From the NCBI RefSeq assembly GCF_002936955.1, contig NZ_MPZM01000005.1, positions 62,001-126,000 of the forward strand: a stretch of DNA of 64,000 nucleotides, given 5' to 3'. This DNA comes from Oceanisphaera arctica. GTDB taxonomy: Bacteria; Pseudomonadota; Gammaproteobacteria; Enterobacterales; Aeromonadaceae. Position 1 is the first letter of the stretch. Each line of letters starts with the position of its first letter. The translations under genes were made by a program, and so were the position numbers. Of this stretch, positions 52,056-61,827 are shown one piece after another. The notes below the pieces were generated by a model. The model searched no databases, was not told the origin of the DNA, and saw nothing but the letters and a program-made list of their open reading frames with translations.

Positions 52056-53192
52056 ATGTTTGATTTTGATCAGTGGATAGACCGCCGCCCTACCCGTGCC
52101 CTGAAGTGGCTGAAATACGAAGGCACCGATATCTTGCCGATGTGGGTGGCGGATACCGAATTCAAGGCGCCCCCCGCCGTTATCGAGGCATTGAGTGAGC
52201 GGGTGGAACACGGTATTTTCGGCTACAGTCGGCCCAGCCCACAGCTGACCGAACTGATCATCGAACGCATGGCCGACCGCTATGGCTGGAAAATCGAGGC
52301 CGACTGGCTGGTGTACATGCCCGGCGTCGTTCCCGCCCTGAACCTGGCCTGCCAGACCTTCAGCGAACCGGGCAGCGCCGTGCTTACCCCCAAACCGATT
52401 TATTATCCGTTTCTGCATGCACCGGGATTTCATGGCCGCAAAGCCGCCTATGTGGAGATGGTCGAAAAAGACGGTCGCTGGCTGCTGGATCTGGAGCAGC
52501 TGGAAGAGCAGGCCAAAGACAGCGAGCTGCTGCTGTTCTGTAACCCGCACAATCCGGGTGGCACCATCTACACCCGAGAAGAGTTGCTGGCCATCAACGA
52601 CATTGCCAAACGCCATAACCTGATTGTCTGCTCGGACGAGATTCACTGCGATCTGCTGCTCGACGAAGGCAAGCCTCATATACCTTATGCCGCCCTGGAC
52701 GACGATGCCGCCAGCCGCAGTGTGATCCTGATGGCGCCCAGCAAGACCTTCAATATCGCCGGTTTGTGCTGCTCTTTTGCCATCGTCCCCAACCCAGAGC
52801 TGCGCACCCGCTTTACCCGCGCCGCCCGGGGCATCATGGCCGACGTCAACCTGCTCGGCTTTGTGGCAGCCGAAGCCGCCTATCGGGACGGCGACGACTG
52901 GCTGGACGCCCAGATAGTCTATCTGCGCCAGAACCGGGACCTGCTGGTAGAGCGCCTTAATAACGTACCCGGCATCAAGGTGCTGGCACCGGAAGCCACC
53001 TACCTGGCCTGGGTGGATATCAGTGCGCTGAAGCTGGATGATGCCATCGGCTTTTTCGAGCAGGCCGGTGTGGGCCTGTCACCCGGCGGCCAGTTCGGCG
53101 GCAGCGATTTTGTCCGGCTCAACTTCGGTTGCTCCCGCGCCATGCTTGATGAAGCCCTGCACCGCATGATTGCTGCCATCAACAATCGCTGA
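52056..53192 (+). CDS. PatB/MalY-family PLP C-S lyase
   Basis: The 378-residue protein has LPMWVADTEFKAPPAVIEAL, FCNPHNPGGTIYTREEL, VCSDEIHCDLLL and the PLP Lys230 in APSKTFNIAGL. PatB/MalY enzymes cleave cystathionine or other cysteine conjugates to pyruvate, ammonia and a thiol. Close family members include cystathionine beta-lyase PatB. Physiological substrate is unknown here. Confidence 0.9.
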   Translation: MFDFDQWIDRRPTRALKWLKYEGTDILPMWVADTEFKAPPAVIEALSERVEHGIFGYSRPSPQLTELIIERMADRYGWKIEADWLVYMPGVVPALNLACQTFSEPGSAVLTPKPIYYPFLHAPGFHGRKAAYVEMVEKDGRWLLDLEQLEEQAKDSELLLFCNPHNPGGTIYTREELLAINDIAKRHNLIVCSDEIHCDLLLDEGKPHIPYAALDDDAASRSVILMAPSKTFNIAGLCCSFAIVPNPELRTRFTRAARGIMADVNLLGFVAAEAAYRDGDDWLDAQIVYLRQNRDLLVERLNNVPGIKVLAPEATYLAWVDISALKLDDAIGFFEQAGVGLSPGGQFGGSDFVRLNFGCSRAMLDEALHRMIAAINNR

Positions 53193-53351
53193 GTTCTCTC
53201 TTGTCGGGCCGGTCACGGCCCGACATCTCGACCGCCGCTTATTCCCCGTCTTGCTGCCCAAAGACCATCACTCGCTTTTTGCTATCTTTTAATCACTTGG
53301 CTGCACAAGCCGGCCTCGCCGGTAACCTTGTGCCGGCAATAAGGAGACTGC

Positions 53352-54341
53352 ATGTCGATAAGAAAAAACCAAAGCCGCCGACTCGCCCTGACGTTCGGGC
53401 TGCTCGCCGCGCTGTCCGCACCGATGGCAGGCATGGCCGCCGAACCCGTGTTTATCACCATGGGCACCGGCGGCATGACCGGGGTTTATTACCCGACCGG
53501 TGGTGCCATCTGCAGACTGGTCAATCAGGGCAGAGCAGAACACGGCATCCGCTGCTCGGTAGAAAGCACCGGCGGCTCTCCCCATAACATAGCGTCACTA
53601 CGCCGAGGTGAACTGGAGCTGGGGATGGTACAGTCGGATGTAGAGTATCAGGCCTACCAGGGTACAGGACCCTTTGCCGAGCAGGGTCCTTATCAGGAGC
53701 TGCGCTCCGTTTTTGCCTTGCATGGTGAAGCCCTCACCATAGTGGCCCGCAAAGAGGCCAACATTCATAGCTTTGAAGATCTCAAGGGTAAAAAGGTGAA
53801 CATCGGCAACCCCGGATCGGGCCATCGCGAGACCATGGACTCCCTGCTCCAGGCTTATGGCTGGAGCCATGACGACTTCGGTCAGGTATCCGAGCTCAGG
53901 CCCGCAGAGCATAGCCAGGCACTGTGCAATAACCGCATTGATGCTTTCGTCTACGTGGTCGGTCATCCCAACGGCTCTATCAGAGAAGCCGCCAGTGCCT
54001 GTGAGGTAAACCTGGTGTCAATAAGCGATGCGGTGGTCGAAAAACTGGTCGCCGAGCACAGCTACTACCGTCCTGTCACCCTTGCCGGTGGGCAATACCG
54101 AGGGACCGAAGAAGAGATACACACCTTTGAGGTTAGTGCCAACCTGGTGACCCATGCCTCGGTGCCGGAGCCGGTGATTTATGAACTGACCAAAGCCGTA
54201 TTCGACCACTTCGAGCAGTTTATCCGTATGCACCCCTCATTGACCTCACTGCAACCGGCCCAGATGATCGGTGTCGGTCTGTCGGCGCCGCTGCACCCCG
54301 GTGCAAGCAGGTATTTCAGGGAAAAGGGCTGGCTGGAATAA
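53352..54341 (+). CDS. Second TAXI-family TRAP substrate-binding protein
   Basis: The 329-residue protein has a signal peptide (to about GMAAEP) and VFITMGTGGMTGVYYPTGGAICRL and GKKVNIGNPGSGHRETMDSL, paralogous to the protein at 6772. ATG 53352 follows AAGGAG. No TRAP permease gene is adjacent, so it is an orphan receptor that may share the fused permease at 7892 or another one. Confidence 0.9.
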   Translation: MSIRKNQSRRLALTFGLLAALSAPMAGMAAEPVFITMGTGGMTGVYYPTGGAICRLVNQGRAEHGIRCSVESTGGSPHNIASLRRGELELGMVQSDVEYQAYQGTGPFAEQGPYQELRSVFALHGEALTIVARKEANIHSFEDLKGKKVNIGNPGSGHRETMDSLLQAYGWSHDDFGQVSELRPAEHSQALCNNRIDAFVYVVGHPNGSIREAASACEVNLVSISDAVVEKLVAEHSYYRPVTLAGGQYRGTEEEIHTFEVSANLVTHASVPEPVIYELTKAVFDHFEQFIRMHPSLTSLQPAQMIGVGLSAPLHPGASRYFREKGWLE

Positions 54342-54357
54342 CTTGCAGAAACAAAAC

Positions 54358-54399
54358 GAAAAACGCCGCCTGGTGTGAACCAGGCGGCGTTTTCTTTTT
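54358..54399 (+). terminator. Intrinsic terminator after the second TAXI gene
   Basis: ACGCCGCCTGGT and ACCAGGCGGCGT pair around GTGA with flanking A- and T-runs. Confidence 0.9.
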
Positions 54400-54404
54400 C
54401 TATA

Positions 54405-54495
54405 TGGCGGAGGAGCAGGGATTTGAACCCTGGATGGGCTATAAACCCATGCCGGTTTTCAAGACCGGTGCATTCAACCACTCTGCCACCCCTCC
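54405..54495 (-). tRNA. tRNA-Ser (UGA)
   Basis: The minus strand reads GGAGGGGTGGCAGAGTGGTT, has anticodon loop CTTGAAA, a long variable arm (ATGGGTTTATAGCCCAT) and GGTTCAAATCC in the T arm, ending CTCCGCCA. The long variable arm is diagnostic for serine. Confidence 0.97.
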
Positions 54496-54546
54496 GAACG
54501 CCGTGAATAATACTGAACCCGATGGCCGCTGTAAACAGGTCAGGAT

Positions 54547-54756
54547 TCAACTGCTGTCTAAATCATCATTCCGGGTGTTTTTTGACTGAATATCGGCCCG
54601 ACGTTGCTGTTCCTCGATAAAATAGCGGTGCAGAAACTCCTCATCGACCGGAGACAAGTCGAAATGCCGGCTTGCCTCGGCAATCGTCTCTTGATCCAGC
54701 TGGGGCTGTTCCAGCAGCCAGGACAGAGCCTTGCGTAATGACTCATGCTCGTTCAT
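54547..54756 (-). CDS. Small acidic hypothetical protein of 69 residues
   Basis: The peptide starts MNEHESLRKALSWLLEQPQL and is helical and charged without membrane segments. ATG 54756 follows a GAGGCGAT stretch. No family is recognised. It sits between tRNA-Ser and the HPP gene and lacks an overlapping rival. Confidence 0.55.
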   Translation of the reverse strand: MNEHESLRKALSWLLEQPQLDQETIAEASRHFDLSPVDEEFLHRYFIEEQQRRADIQSKNTRNDDLDSS

Positions 54757-54897
54757 ATCGCCTCCGGTGTCAGATTGGGGTGCCCAGTTATAACTTCAGA
54801 GTAGCAGCCGTACCTTTTATTCTTTATGCATTTTGAATACACTTTCTCTCCGCTGCTCGAGTTTCGCACACTCCATCTTTTCCATCATCGAGGTTTT

Positions 54898-55452
54898 ATG
54901 CACTTCAAACACCGACTGCGCGACGCCACCCTCGCCGGCCTGGCGGCCTTTGTCGCCGTTATTTTATTGAGTTACCTGAAAAGCTGGGCCCATTTGATGG
55001 TGCTGAGCGCCCCGCTGGGCGCCACCCTGGTGCTGCTGCTGCTGTTGCCTTCTGCCCCGCTGTCTCGCCCCAAAAACGTCATTCTGGGCCATCTGCTTAC
55101 CACCGGCATTGCCGTGCTCGGCATGGCGCTGATACCCGACCCCATGCTGGGGCTGGCCACCAGCTTTGGCCTCGGCATCACCCTGATGGTACTGACCGAC
55201 ACCCTGCATCCGCCGGCGGGGGCCAACCCGATTCTGATTTATCTGTCCGGCGCCCACCTGCCACCGCTGGACTTCATGGTGCCTACCCTGATCGGCAGTC
55301 TCTTCATGGTCGGCTTTGCCAGCCTGTATCACTATATCTTTACCCATCGCCGCTACCCCTTCGGTCCCAAGGTGGCCAAGATCGCCGATCAACCTGTGGC
55401 CAGCCCGGCGGCATCGGCCACCGCTGAAAGTCGAGCGAACGAGTCGTCATAA
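54898..55452 (+). CDS. HPP-family membrane protein
   Basis: The 184-residue protein has four hydrophobic segments and the family motif LHPPAGANPILIYLSG. Some HPP proteins transport nitrite in plants and cyanobacteria; in other bacteria the role is unknown. ATG 54898 (MHFKHRL) begins the conserved part; an earlier in-frame ATG at 54826 adds 24 poorly supported residues. Confidence 0.82.
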   Translation: MHFKHRLRDATLAGLAAFVAVILLSYLKSWAHLMVLSAPLGATLVLLLLLPSAPLSRPKNVILGHLLTTGIAVLGMALIPDPMLGLATSFGLGITLMVLTDTLHPPAGANPILIYLSGAHLPPLDFMVPTLIGSLFMVGFASLYHYIFTHRRYPFGPKVAKIADQPVASPAASATAESRANESS

Positions 55453-55470
55453 CGCCAGCGTAAAAAAGCA

Positions 55471-55497
55471 AAAAGAGCGCCGAGGCGCTCTTTTTTT
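55471..55497 (+). terminator. Intrinsic terminator after the HPP gene
   Basis: AAAAGAGCGC and GCGCTCTTTTTTT pair around CGAG. The A-run on the other side allows use by the converging ompK-like gene too. Confidence 0.85.
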
Positions 55498-55530
55498 ATG
55501 GGGACAGATATCGCAGAGACTGAGCTCGGC

Positions 55531-56394
55531 TTAGAAATGCCATTCCATATTGAAGGTCGGCGCACGGGTATCGACACCATCCTTGCCGTGGTTACCAAAC
55601 TTGTTGTCCCAGTATTCATAGCCCACACCGGCCCACAGGGTGTTGCTCTTGTCGAAGGCCAGCTGACCTACATCAACCATCAGCGAGGTACGTACCAGCA
55701 CTTCGGGTTTGGTTTCGTTAAAGTTGTAATCCTCACCCTTGGCGCCGTTATAATTACCGAAACCTTGGAATTTCATCGGTACTGGGCCGGCATTAAACGG
55801 CACACCCCAGGCCAGGTTGATCACATAATAAGGGTCGAAGCTGATATCGCTCTGTTGGCAGAAGGGAGCCCCGCAGTGGTTCCGCTCGTAGGCATAGAAC
55901 AGGCTCAGATCGGCAAAGCCCTTGGGTAACCCGAACTTCAGGGTCGGCCCCACTACCAACAGCTGTTTGCGCGGTGCAAATTGAGTGTTCTTGGTATTGA
56001 GGTCAAAGCCGGCGCTCAGTGCCACTTCCTTGACCGGACCGAAGCTCAGATCCTTGTCCAGCACCTTGCCCAGGTGCAGCTGGTGGCGGTAGGTCAGATA
56101 AGCCTCCATTGCGCCGTCACCCTCGCCACGAGCACTACCATTAGCCGGGTCCATATCGTCAGACTGCAGAATATCCAGATTGAAGAAGTTCTGGCCGTAG
56201 GCGTAGCCGCTGGCGTGAGTCAGCTGCAGCACATGTTTTTCTACATCGTTGGGATTACTTGGCTCGGTAAAATCAGAGCCGTAACGGTAGCCGACATAGG
56301 TATCAGACCAGATGGCGGCGCTCACCTGGGGGGCGGCAGAAACGGCCAGGGCCAGAGCGGAGATGGTGAAAACGCGCTTACTGAGTTGCTTCAT
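55531..56394 (-). CDS. OmpK/Tsx-type nucleoside-specific outer-membrane channel
   Basis: The 287-residue protein has a signal peptide (MKQLSKRVFTISALALAVSA), beta-strand-rich body with IWSDTYVGYRYGSDFTEPSNP and ends in phenylalanine (NMEWHF), a BAM signal. The wording fits the Tsx-like channel family, which includes OmpK of Vibrio. ATG 56394 is used as the signal peptide begins there. Confidence 0.88.
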   Translation of the reverse strand: MKQLSKRVFTISALALAVSAAPQVSAAIWSDTYVGYRYGSDFTEPSNPNDVEKHVLQLTHASGYAYGQNFFNLDILQSDDMDPANGSARGEGDGAMEAYLTYRHQLHLGKVLDKDLSFGPVKEVALSAGFDLNTKNTQFAPRKQLLVVGPTLKFGLPKGFADLSLFYAYERNHCGAPFCQQSDISFDPYYVINLAWGVPFNAGPVPMKFQGFGNYNGAKGEDYNFNETKPEVLVRTSLMVDVGQLAFDKSNTLWAGVGYEYWDNKFGNHGKDGVDTRAPTFNMEWHF

Positions 56395-56635
56395 ATTCGT
56401 GATTCCCTCACATTCTTGAAGTATGACGTCCTGATTTTTATTCATTTAAACGAGGCCGTGGTTTGTCTGTCTTTTATCTTCAGCACAAAAATAATTACAC
56501 AGACCGACACCATAAATCTACATTTTGTTCACAAAAAACATAGAAATATTACACAGTATGTCGCATCCGTGCTCTCCCTCCCCTTTTCAGCGTCTGTTTT
56601 TCTGGCAGTTTTTTCTGGCTCCATGCGGCATCGAT

Positions 56636-57691
56636 TTACTCTAGCATATCGGCGGTGAGTTCAACGGCCGATACCATCAGTGCGGCCCGCTGCCCCTTGG
56701 CTACACCGGCATTGGGGAACACCACCGCCTCTTCCGACTCACGGACATGCCATTGCTGCTCGCCGTCCTCGGCCAGCAGGGCACCGGCCGAAAAGGCACT
56801 GAAGTTGGCCACCGAGTCGGAAAACTGAAAACAGAATTGTTCACTCTGCTTGATAATTTCCTGGCATACCCTGAAGACGCGAACCTGGTCAAGGTCAAGC
56901 ACGGGCGGTCGCCAGGCGGGCTCTCCGATCAAGTGTTCCAGATTACGCTCCATGGCGGCAAAGCGGCGGGCGTCGTTCTGTCCAAAGGGCATCACCTTGC
57001 CCAGCTCCACGGTAAAGGCATGGGCGCCGAAGCTCTGGGCACTGAAATAACTGAAGGTGGTGGTCGGGCCATGAGCCAGCAGTATGGTATCGACCCCGCT
57101 GCTGCACAGAAAAGCCAGCTGCCGGCGGCTGTAAGGCGCACCGTGAGTGAAGGGATAGATGGCGAATTTTTCGTGTGCCGACGGCCGGATCGCGGTGTGC
57201 AGATCGTAATGCAGTCGTTCGGCGCCGTCCCGGGCCTGAAAGAAACGCGTGACGTACTGCTCCAGCCGGTCCGCCCGCTCGCGCTCGTTATTACGCCGTT
57301 CACCCCGGGCATGGGCGCCGGAAAACAGCCGGTTGAGGTTTTCTTCCACTTCACGCACACCCAGATTCATCGCCGCCAGATTACCGAAGATAAACAGCAG
57401 TCGCTGCCGACAAGGTAAACGACCGCTCAGTATGGCGTTCAGCAGCCGTTCGCACAGCTCGATGGGCGCGGTTTCATTACCGTGTATACCGCAAGACAGC
57501 ACCAGATCCCGGTTTCCCGGCACCGCCGGCTCGATACAAATAACCCCGGTATCCCATACCTGAACCTGGCTGCCATCGGGCAACGATTCCTGAAAGGGAG
57601 CAAGCTCCCAGGGGTTCGCCCTGCTGAGCGCTAAAAAGTCATCGAGCCGGCTTCCGTTCACATTTACCTCCAATAATACCGATAAAATCAA
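56636..57691 (-). CDS. astE: Succinylglutamate desuccinylase
   Basis: The 351-residue metallohydrolase has zinc ligands His70 and Glu73 in CGIHGNETAP, NLNRLFSG, and the third histidine in YDLHTAIRPS, with FTVELGKVMPFGQNDARRF. AstE releases glutamate and succinate in the last step of the AST pathway. Start 57691 has a weak ribosome site; a GTG a few codons in is possible. Confidence 0.93.
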   Translation of the reverse strand: MILSVLLEVNVNGSRLDDFLALSRANPWELAPFQESLPDGSQVQVWDTGVICIEPAVPGNRDLVLSCGIHGNETAPIELCERLLNAILSGRLPCRQRLLFIFGNLAAMNLGVREVEENLNRLFSGAHARGERRNNERERADRLEQYVTRFFQARDGAERLHYDLHTAIRPSAHEKFAIYPFTHGAPYSRRQLAFLCSSGVDTILLAHGPTTTFSYFSAQSFGAHAFTVELGKVMPFGQNDARRFAAMERNLEHLIGEPAWRPPVLDLDQVRVFRVCQEIIKQSEQFCFQFSDSVANFSAFSAGALLAEDGEQQWHVRESEEAVVFPNAGVAKGQRAALMVSAVELTADMLE

Positions 57692-58097
57692 AATATCAGA
57701 TTGTGATAAGACACGATTGCAGTACTAAAGTCTAGCGATGGCGCAGTCCGTGCGCTTGCAAGGTGGAGGGAAATGAGGCTGGCAAAGGATCAGAATGATT
57801 TAAACGGTCATAAATGATGATGATTCATGCAGTTATGAACGCCATCTCCGTATGATTATGCATCTTGCACAGGCTGCGATGAGACTGAAAAATAAACACG
57901 GAAAGAATGGCTGGGAGTGGAAAATCGAGGACAAGTCAAAGTAGACTGAAAACAAAGCACCAGGGTCTTCTGCCGTCATTCCCGCGAAGGCGAGAATCCA
58001 GTGCCCTATGCCCTGGGTCTCCGCCTTCGCGGAGATGACCTACCCTGTTTTGTCATTGAGCTGAAAGGGGCTGCATGGCTGCCCCTTGATCGATCGG
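57692..58097. other. Gene-free gap between astE and pgm
   Basis: The 406-bp gap holds a long inverted repeat at 57975-58039 and, next to the pgm stop, a hairpin AAGGGGC...GCCCCTT (58061-58087) that may end pgm transcription. No gene is recognised. Confidence 0.6.
57975..58039. repeat. Palindromic intergenic repeat of the GTCATTCCCGCGAAGGCG type
   Basis: GTCATTCCCGCGAAGGCG at the left and CGCCTTCGCGGAGATGAC at the right pair around a GTGCCCTATGCCC-like centre. This wording is a widespread bacterial intergenic palindrome, close in nature to REP elements. Confidence 0.75.
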
Positions 58098-59741
58098 TTA
58101 AACGCCGGCCTTGGCGAAGGTGGCGCTGACCAGCTCTTGTGCTTCCTGGATCAGGGTCTCGAGGTGAGCCTCGCCCCTAAAGCTTTCCGCATAGATCTTG
58201 TAGACCTGCTCGGTGCCGCTGGGACGAGCCGCAAACCAGCCCTGCTCGGTCACCACCTTGAGCCCGCCAATGGCGGCCCCGTTACCCGGCGCCTTGGTCA
58301 AGCGCGCGATAATGGCGTCTCCGGCCAAGGTGTCGGCATCGATGGCATCGGCATCCAGCTTCGCCAGAACCTGCTTCTGGGCCGGGGTCGCGGGCGCATC
58401 GACGCGGCGATACACCGGCTGCCCCAGTTCGGCCACCAGCTGCGCATAATAGCGGTGCGGTGTCAGCCCGGTGACCGCCAGTATTTCCGCCGCCAGTAAA
58501 GAAGGAATAAAGCCGTCTTTATCGGTACTCCATACTTCGCCGTTCATCCTTAAAAAGGAAGCACCGGCGCTTTCTTCCCCGACAAAGCCCAATTGACCGT
58601 CCATCAGATCCTTGACGTACCACTTGAAACCGACCGGTACTTCCATCAGCCGGCGTCCCAGCTGGGCCGCCACCCGGTCGATCATGGAGGAAGACACCAG
58701 GGTCTTGCCCACCGCCAGACTCGGCGACCAGTCCGGCCTGTGGGTGAACAGATAATGAATACACACCGCCAGATAATGATTGGGGTTCATCAGACCGTCT
58801 GCGTCGACGATGCCATGACGGTCGTAATCGGGATCATTACCGCAGGCGATATCGAAATCATCCTTCATCGCCAGCAGGTTGGCCATGGAGTAAGGGCTGG
58901 AGCAGTCCATGCGGATCTTGCCGTCATGATCCAGGGTCATGAAGGAAAAGGTGGGCTCCTGGCATGGGTTGACCACGGTGATATCCAGACCGTAACGTAC
59001 GGCGATATGCGGCCAGTAGGCCAGACCCGCACCGCCCAGGGGGTCGATACCGATGCGAATGCCGGCGTCACGAATCGCGGCCATGTTCACCACGTCCCCC
59101 AGCTCTGCGACATAGTTCGCTATATAATCGAAGGGAATAGCCTGGACCAATGCCGTTGCCAGTGGCTGGGTACGAATACCGTCACCATGAGCTGCAATCA
59201 GCGCGTTGGCTCTGTCCTGGATCCAGCCGGTAGCCTCGCTTGATGCCGGACCACCGTCGGGACCATTGTATTTGATGCCACCATCCCGGGGGGGATTGTG
59301 AGAGGGGGTGATCACGATGCCGTCCGCCAGCGCATCGGGATGGGCTCTGTTGTGAGTCAGAATGGCATGAGACACCACCGGCGTCGGCGTATAGCCCCGC
59401 TCCGGCTGAATTCTGACTTCCACCTTATTGGCCGTCAGCACTTCGAGCGCCGATCCCCAAGCCGCTTCCGACAGCGCATGGGTATCCATGCCCAGAAACA
59501 GCGGGCCAGTCAGACCCAGCTGGCGGCGGTAATCGGCAATGGCCTGACAGATGGCATGGATATGCATCTCATTGAAGCTGAGATCCAGGGCACAACCCCG
59601 ATGCCCCGAGGTACCGAAGGCAACCCGCTGCGCCGCCTGCTCCACATCGGGCTGCAGCTGGTAATAGGCCGACATCAGCCGGGGAACATTCACCAGTTCG
59701 GCGGCGTTGGCCGGCATGCCGGCTCTGGGATGTGTGCTCAT
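58098..59741 (-). CDS. pgm: Phosphoglucomutase, alpha-D-glucose specific
   Basis: The 547-residue enzyme has FGTSGHRG, the phosphoserine Ser147 in TPSHNPP, metal loop DPDYDRHG and sugar loop GEESAGASF. It interconverts glucose-1- and glucose-6-phosphate. It follows seqA on the same strand, as in E. coli. Confidence 0.96.
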   Translation of the reverse strand: MSTHPRAGMPANAAELVNVPRLMSAYYQLQPDVEQAAQRVAFGTSGHRGCALDLSFNEMHIHAICQAIADYRRQLGLTGPLFLGMDTHALSEAAWGSALEVLTANKVEVRIQPERGYTPTPVVSHAILTHNRAHPDALADGIVITPSHNPPRDGGIKYNGPDGGPASSEATGWIQDRANALIAAHGDGIRTQPLATALVQAIPFDYIANYVAELGDVVNMAAIRDAGIRIGIDPLGGAGLAYWPHIAVRYGLDITVVNPCQEPTFSFMTLDHDGKIRMDCSSPYSMANLLAMKDDFDIACGNDPDYDRHGIVDADGLMNPNHYLAVCIHYLFTHRPDWSPSLAVGKTLVSSSMIDRVAAQLGRRLMEVPVGFKWYVKDLMDGQLGFVGEESAGASFLRMNGEVWSTDKDGFIPSLLAAEILAVTGLTPHRYYAQLVAELGQPVYRRVDAPATPAQKQVLAKLDADAIDADTLAGDAIIARLTKAPGNGAAIGGLKVVTEQGWFAARPSGTEQVYKIYAESFRGEAHLETLIQEAQELVSATFAKAGV

Positions 59742-59810
59742 AACAGATCTGTGCTCATATCGGTGCTCATAACTATGCCCATAACAATGGTCCTTTTGCT
59801 TACGCTGGTT

Positions 59811-60329
59811 TTAAATGCTGTGGCACACGCGTTCGATCAATCCGTGGGGATAACCCATGGCCGCCATCAGCTGAGCCACAATATTGCGTTTGCGACCGGT
59901 ATTGGTGTTGGTAATCACCCAGTAAGGGCTGCCTTCGATGGCTTTGGGCTTGGTGGTATTACCACTGGCCAACAGCGCCGCTTCGTCGTCGGCAAAATAA
60001 ATACGTTTGCGTCCCTTGATATCGCTGGCCTGAGAGAAGGCCATCGGATTTTCTCGATACAACACCGACAGGATATGCATGAAGCGGTCGATGGCAGACT
60101 CCTGGTCCGCCAACTCACCACCATCGAGCATCTGTTCTACACCCCGACCCGCCTCGACAACGGGCGCTACCGCAGCAGCAGGCTCCCGCGGATTAGCCGA
60201 CGTCGAGTCCAGCTTCAGCAGGCGCCGTAAAATATCCGAGGCACTTTCACCGATATGCTGGGTGTTGCTGGCAATATAACGATAAAGATCTTCATCCACC
60301 TCTATGGTTTTCATCATGTTTTCTGGCAT
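59811..60329 (-). CDS. seqA: Replication initiation negative regulator SeqA
   Basis: The 172-residue protein contains the SeqA N-terminal multimerisation part (MKTIEVDEDLYRYIASNTQHIGESASDILRR) and the DNA-binding part (GNTTKPKAIEGSPYWVITNTNTGRK). It sequesters hemimethylated GATC sites after replication. ATG 60329 (MPENMMKT) is preferred because GGGAG precedes it; ATG 60314, the position used in E. coli, lacks a ribosome site here. Confidence 0.95.
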   Translation of the reverse strand: MPENMMKTIEVDEDLYRYIASNTQHIGESASDILRRLLKLDSTSANPREPAAAVAPVVEAGRGVEQMLDGGELADQESAIDRFMHILSVLYRENPMAFSQASDIKGRKRIYFADDEAALLASGNTTKPKAIEGSPYWVITNTNTGRKRNIVAQLMAAMGYPHGLIERVCHSI

Positions 60330-60447
60330 GTCCACTCCCAATGACGGAGTCTGATTATACATGGTGCAGGCGATGGGCCCAAGCGGGTTGCGCCGCCGAC
60401 ATCGGCAGGCAACAATATCGTCCTTGATTCCTCGTCTGGAAATACAT

Positions 60448-61215
60448 ATGCAACTGAATTTTCGCCGCCAGGGGCAAGGTCGACCGGTGATCGTGATCCA
60501 CGGTCTGTTCGGCAGCCTGGATAACCTGAACGGACTCAGCAAATCGTTGTCCGAGCACTTCGACGTTATCGCCGTGGATGTACGCAATCACGGTTTGTCA
60601 CCGCGCAGTGACCAGATGCATTATCACGACATGGCCGAAGACATTCTGCGCCTGATCGAGCAGCTGCAACTCGAGCGCCCCATGCTGGTCGGGCATTCCA
60701 TGGGTGGCAAGATTGCCATGATGGCCGCCGGGCTGGCACCTGCCGCCATTGGTGGTCTGGTGGTGGCCGACATAGCGCCAGTGGCCTATACCCAGGCCCG
60801 GCATGATGAGGTATTCAAGGGGTTACAGGCCGTGACCGAGGCCGGTTGCCGTGACCGAAAAACCGCCGACGAGGTGCTGAGCCGTCATGTGAACATTGCC
60901 GGGGTCCGCCAGTTTCTGTTGAAATCCTTTGTCCCCTATAACCGCGATCCCTGGCGCTTCAACCTGCCGGTGTTGTTCCATCATTATCGCAACATCATGA
61001 GCTGGCCCGGGGTCAGCCAGCCTTACCCGGGCCCTGTGTTGTTTATCAAGGGGGGCGAGTCCGACTATCTGCTGCCCGAGCACCAGCCGCAGGTAGCACA
61101 ACAGTTCCCCCAGGCCAGGGCCAAGGTAATCCCGGGAACCGGTCACTGGCTGCATGCGGAAAAGCCCCAGCTGTTCAATCGTCTGGTGCTGGATTTCCTG
61201 GCCGAGGCCAGTTAA
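60448..61215 (+). CDS. ybfF: YbfF-like alpha/beta-fold hydrolase
   Basis: The 255-residue esterase has HGLFGSLDNLNGL, VDVRNHGLSPRSD, nucleophile Ser84 in GHSMGG and GTGHWLHAEKP. These match E. coli YbfF, an acyl-CoA/ester hydrolase in vitro. ATG 60448 starts the conserved N-terminus. It diverges from seqA as in E. coli. Confidence 0.93.
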   Translation: MQLNFRRQGQGRPVIVIHGLFGSLDNLNGLSKSLSEHFDVIAVDVRNHGLSPRSDQMHYHDMAEDILRLIEQLQLERPMLVGHSMGGKIAMMAAGLAPAAIGGLVVADIAPVAYTQARHDEVFKGLQAVTEAGCRDRKTADEVLSRHVNIAGVRQFLLKSFVPYNRDPWRFNLPVLFHHYRNIMSWPGVSQPYPGPVLFIKGGESDYLLPEHQPQVAQQFPQARAKVIPGTGHWLHAEKPQLFNRLVLDFLAEAS

Positions 61216-61268
61216 CAGGCTCAAATCCTTTGTGATATAGTGGCGATCAATTTACAGGGTCGGACAAC

Positions 61269-61493
61269 ATGATGTCATTGGAACAAATCGAGCTACTGGA
61301 GAGCCTCGGTCTCAAACTGTTTTTCGTGGCGATATTCCTGTTGATCGGACTGGCTATTCAGGATGTACTCAAACGAGGCAAGGTACCCAAATTTGGTCGT
61401 TACATCGTCTGGACTGTCCTGTTTCTGGGCTGTGCCGGCTTTGTGGCCAAGGGCATTATCGAGGCCGTCTGGGAAGGAGGCGGTGTCGGTTAA
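61269..61493 (+). CDS. DUF2788 membrane protein
   Basis: The 74-residue protein has two hydrophobic segments (KLFFVAIFLLIGLAIQDVL and YIVWTVLFLGCAGFVAKGII) and matches DUF2788. Function unknown. It lies 3 bases before ybfE, probably in the same transcript as fldA. Confidence 0.78.
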   Translation: MMSLEQIELLESLGLKLFFVAIFLLIGLAIQDVLKRGKVPKFGRYIVWTVLFLGCAGFVAKGIIEAVWEGGGVG

Positions 61494-61496
61494 TTC

Positions 61497-61781
61497 ATGG
61501 CCAAGCAAGATACAGATAGAACCACGCTGGACTTGTTCGCCGACGAACGCCGGCGCGGCAGGCCCAAGACCAATCCCCTGCCCCGGGAAGCCCAACTCAA
61601 ACTCAACAAGCGCAATCAGCTCAAGCGCGATCGCGAGCGCGGTCTTCGGCGCATAGAGCTGAAAGTAGACGAACAATTGTTGAGCAGATTGAACTTACTG
61701 GCCGCAGAGCAACAGCTCAGCCGGGCCGAATTGATCCAAGCCATGCTGTTGCAACAGCTTGAGCAGCAGGACAGCAATTAG
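61497..61781 (+). CDS. ybfE: YbfE-like protein (LexA-regulated in E. coli)
   Basis: The 94-residue basic protein has TTLDLFADERRRGRPKTNPLPREAQLK and a C-terminal ribbon-helix-helix-like part. It matches E. coli YbfE, which is under LexA control. No LexA box (CTGT-N8-ACAG) is visible upstream of this gene or of the DUF2788 gene. It precedes fldA as in E. coli. Confidence 0.87.
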   Translation: MAKQDTDRTTLDLFADERRRGRPKTNPLPREAQLKLNKRNQLKRDRERGLRRIELKVDEQLLSRLNLLAAEQQLSRAELIQAMLLQQLEQQDSN

Positions 61782-61827
61782 GCCGGGCGGCCTGACCATC
61801 CACATTTTCGACAGGTACAGCATTATT

